DNA from: Cyanobium sp.
Lineage (GTDB): Bacteria; Cyanobacteriota; Cyanobacteriia; PCC-6307; Cyanobiaceae
Direction of reading: 5' to 3'
Length of the DNA: 53,538 nt
NCBI GenBank assembly: GCA_014191755.1
Contig: BJHE01000007.1
Span: forward strand, 22,056-75,593
The translations under genes were made by a program, and so were the position numbers. This document shows, piece after piece, positions 52,441 through 53,538 of this stretch; the first letter of the stretch is position 1; each line of letters starts with the position of its first letter. Under the pieces are notes generated by a model, which saw only the letters and a list, made by a program, of their open reading frames with translations, was not told the DNA's origin and did not search any database.

Positions 52441-53538
52441 TCAGGCCGCCCGCAGACGCAGCAGGGCGGCGTCCACCGCCTGCTGCTGGTCGCGGCGGGT
52501 GATCCAGTGGTGATATGTGCGGGTATGGATGCCCACCGAGTGCCCCATCATCCGCGCCGCCACCGTGTCGGGGAGGCCCACGTGGATGGTGCGCACGGCC
52601 CAGGCGTGACGCAGGTCGTAGGGGGTGATCGGCAGCTCGTAGCGCCGGAACTGCTCCGCTACCCGGCGCCCCACCTGCTGGAGGGTGGTGCGCCCCAGGT
52701 CGGTGCGCACCGGCGGCAGGGCGTGGCGATCCCGGCCTAGTCGCTCCAGCTTGAAGTGCTCGACCCAGGCGGGTTGGAACGGCCACACCTGGTGTTCACC
52801 GGTCTTGCTGGTGGGCAGCACCCGGATCACCCGATCGCCGTCCGGCGTGAGGGCGGAGCAGTCGCAGAAGAAGACCTCATGATTTCGCAAGCCATAGGTG
52901 GCCATCAGGCCGTAGGCCAGGCGCCATCCTTCGTTCGGGATGCGATCCACCAGGGTGAGGATCTCGGCATCGCTCGGGAGCTGGCGGAAGCGGGCGGCAT
53001 GGAGCCCGTAGCCCGCCGCCCTCTCCGACCAGTCGGTGGGAAGATCAAGGCCTTGGTGCCGGGCCAGTGCGGCCAGGGCGATGGCGCATTGCTGCCGGCT
53101 GCGGCTGGCCAGCTCATAGCTCTCCACCACCTCCTCCAGCAGCGCCGCTCCAAAGGGTCGTGGCTGGCCGCTGCCGGTGTGGGCTGCCAGGCGGCGCAGA
53201 TAGGGCAGATAGGCGCCGCTCCAAGTGGTGCGAGTGCCGGAGCGGCGGCGGCGTTTTGGATCGGCGAAGAAGGCCTGTTCGAAGCTGGTCAGGCGCTGTT
53301 CCAGGGGCGGATCGGGAGAGGCCTCCTTGGTGGGGGTCGCGGTGGCGGGAGGGAGTGGTGGTCGGCCGGCGTCGGATCTGGAGATGCCGTGGGGTTCCCC
53401 TGCCCCTTGCGGCGGCACGTCCCCATCGCCGTCGCGATGCGGACGCCCCCAGTCTTCCCAGCGGAAGCGGTGCTCCTCCAGTTGGTGCTCCAGCCCCGCC
53501 AGCTGCGCGAGGGCCCGCCCCAGTCCCCGCTCATCGGC
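52441..53538 (-). CDS. Tyrosine-family site-specific integrase (5' end beyond the window)
   Basis: The frame is open to the window edge and protein-like throughout (366 codons visible), with a typical segment QLAGLEHQLEEHRFRWEDW near the edge; the N-terminus is missing. An N-terminal SAM-like domain includes WSGAYLPYLRRLA. The catalytic domain has Arg I in YGLRNHEVFF, a candidate Lys in PTSKTGEHQVW, box II as TPYDLRHAWAVR, and the nucleophile Tyr in MGHSVGIHTRTYHHW. All expected catalytic positions appear present. No other phage gene is nearby. I recall such an integrase beside cobO and hemH across picocyanobacteria, so it may be a resident gene rather than a mobile-element remnant. Confidence 0.9.
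   Translation of the reverse strand, partial: ADERGLGRALAQLAGLEHQLEEHRFRWEDWGRPHRDGDGDVPPQGAGEPHGISRSDAGRPPLPPATATPTKEASPDPPLEQRLTSFEQAFFADPKRRRRSGTRTTWSGAYLPYLRRLAAHTGSGQPRPFGAALLEEVVESYELASRSRQQCAIALAALARHQGLDLPTDWSERAAGYGLHAARFRQLPSDAEILTLVDRIPNEGWRLAYGLMATYGLRNHEVFFCDCSALTPDGDRVIRVLPTSKTGEHQVWPFQPAWVEHFKLERLGRDRHALPPVRTDLGRTTLQQVGRRVAEQFRRYELPITPYDLRHAWAVRTIHVGLPDTVAARMMGHSVGIHTRTYHHWITRRDQQQAVDAALLRLRAA

Noticed and set aside
52441..53538. Interpretation of the integrase as proof of a prophage or island
   Set aside because: No structural phage genes, att repeats or tRNA in the window, and neighbours are core genes.
1..53538. CRISPR arrays, insertion sequences, toxin-antitoxin or restriction systems
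   Set aside because: Looked for direct-repeat arrays, transposases and typical defence genes on both strands; none seen.

Overview
The window is a dense, GC-rich (roughly two-thirds G+C by eye) stretch of core chromosome from a unicellular cyanobacterium. It most resembles the Cyanobium / freshwater-to-brackish Synechococcus side of the alpha-picocyanobacteria. Evidence includes psb27 (photosystem II assembly), a geranylgeranyl-reductase-like and a carotenoid-isomerase-like flavoprotein, cyanobacteria-restricted families (DUF2808, DUF1824, DUF2854, DUF3153), a transaldolase with a C-terminal EF-hand pair, an ssb with the picocyanobacterial N-terminus, and the order frr-pyrH-cobO-integrase. 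I found no rRNA, tRNA, CRISPR array, insertion sequence or prophage block.

Layout. 1-4.6 kb: a GST-like protein, a DUF2808 protein, small hypotheticals and a lone ArsS-type radical SAM protein. 4.6-5.4 kb: the longest stretch without a confident gene, with one strong minus-strand terminator and one possible 59-residue ORF. 5.4-13.3 kb: phhB, a YjbQ-family protein, a DCC thiol-disulfide protein, a CrtISO-like flavoprotein, OsmC, a secreted HESTH protein, an M32 carboxypeptidase, an intact pyrophosphatase and an L,D-transpeptidase. 13.2-17.6 kb (minus): a ClC chloride transporter with CBS domains, hemC, DUF1824 and a PAP2 phosphatase. 17.8-20.5 kb (minus): an ArnT-like glycosyltransferase and a GT2-GtrA protein, less GC-rich than their surroundings. 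20.6-24.7 kb: rpoD (principal sigma factor) divergent from priA.

24.7-32 kb: DUF3153, argB, DUF2854, ssb divergent from cobK, cutA, a PfkB kinase and purA. 32-37 kb: psb27, proS, an HTH-like protein, a one-TM protein, a second pyrophosphatase with altered catalytic residues, and a methyltransferase. 37-45 kb: a 2Fe-2S ferredoxin, an ArsC/Spx-like protein, a large membrane protein, lepB, a dihydroorotase-like protein lacking key residues, a tandem histidine phosphatase and a CPBP protease. 45-48.7 kb: an FtsL-like protein, ftsI, tal with EF-hands and a cyclic-nucleotide-binding-domain protein. 48.7-53.5 kb (minus): a ChlP-like flavoprotein, frr, pyrH, cobO and a tyrosine recombinase running off the window edge.

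Functionally this is mostly housekeeping: tetrapyrrole and cobalamin synthesis (hemC, cobK, cobO), nucleotide and amino-acid synthesis (purA, pyrH, argB), translation (proS, frr), replication (priA, ssb), cell-wall division (FtsL-like, ftsI, L,D-transpeptidase), secretion (lepB) and photosynthesis support (psb27, flavoproteins). The best leads are non-canonical family members rather than an obvious new multigene system: a pyrophosphatase and a dihydroorotase homologue that have each lost catalytic residues, a transaldolase with calcium-binding loops, a conserved-looking lone integrase, and a strong terminator with no recognised gene just upstream of it.
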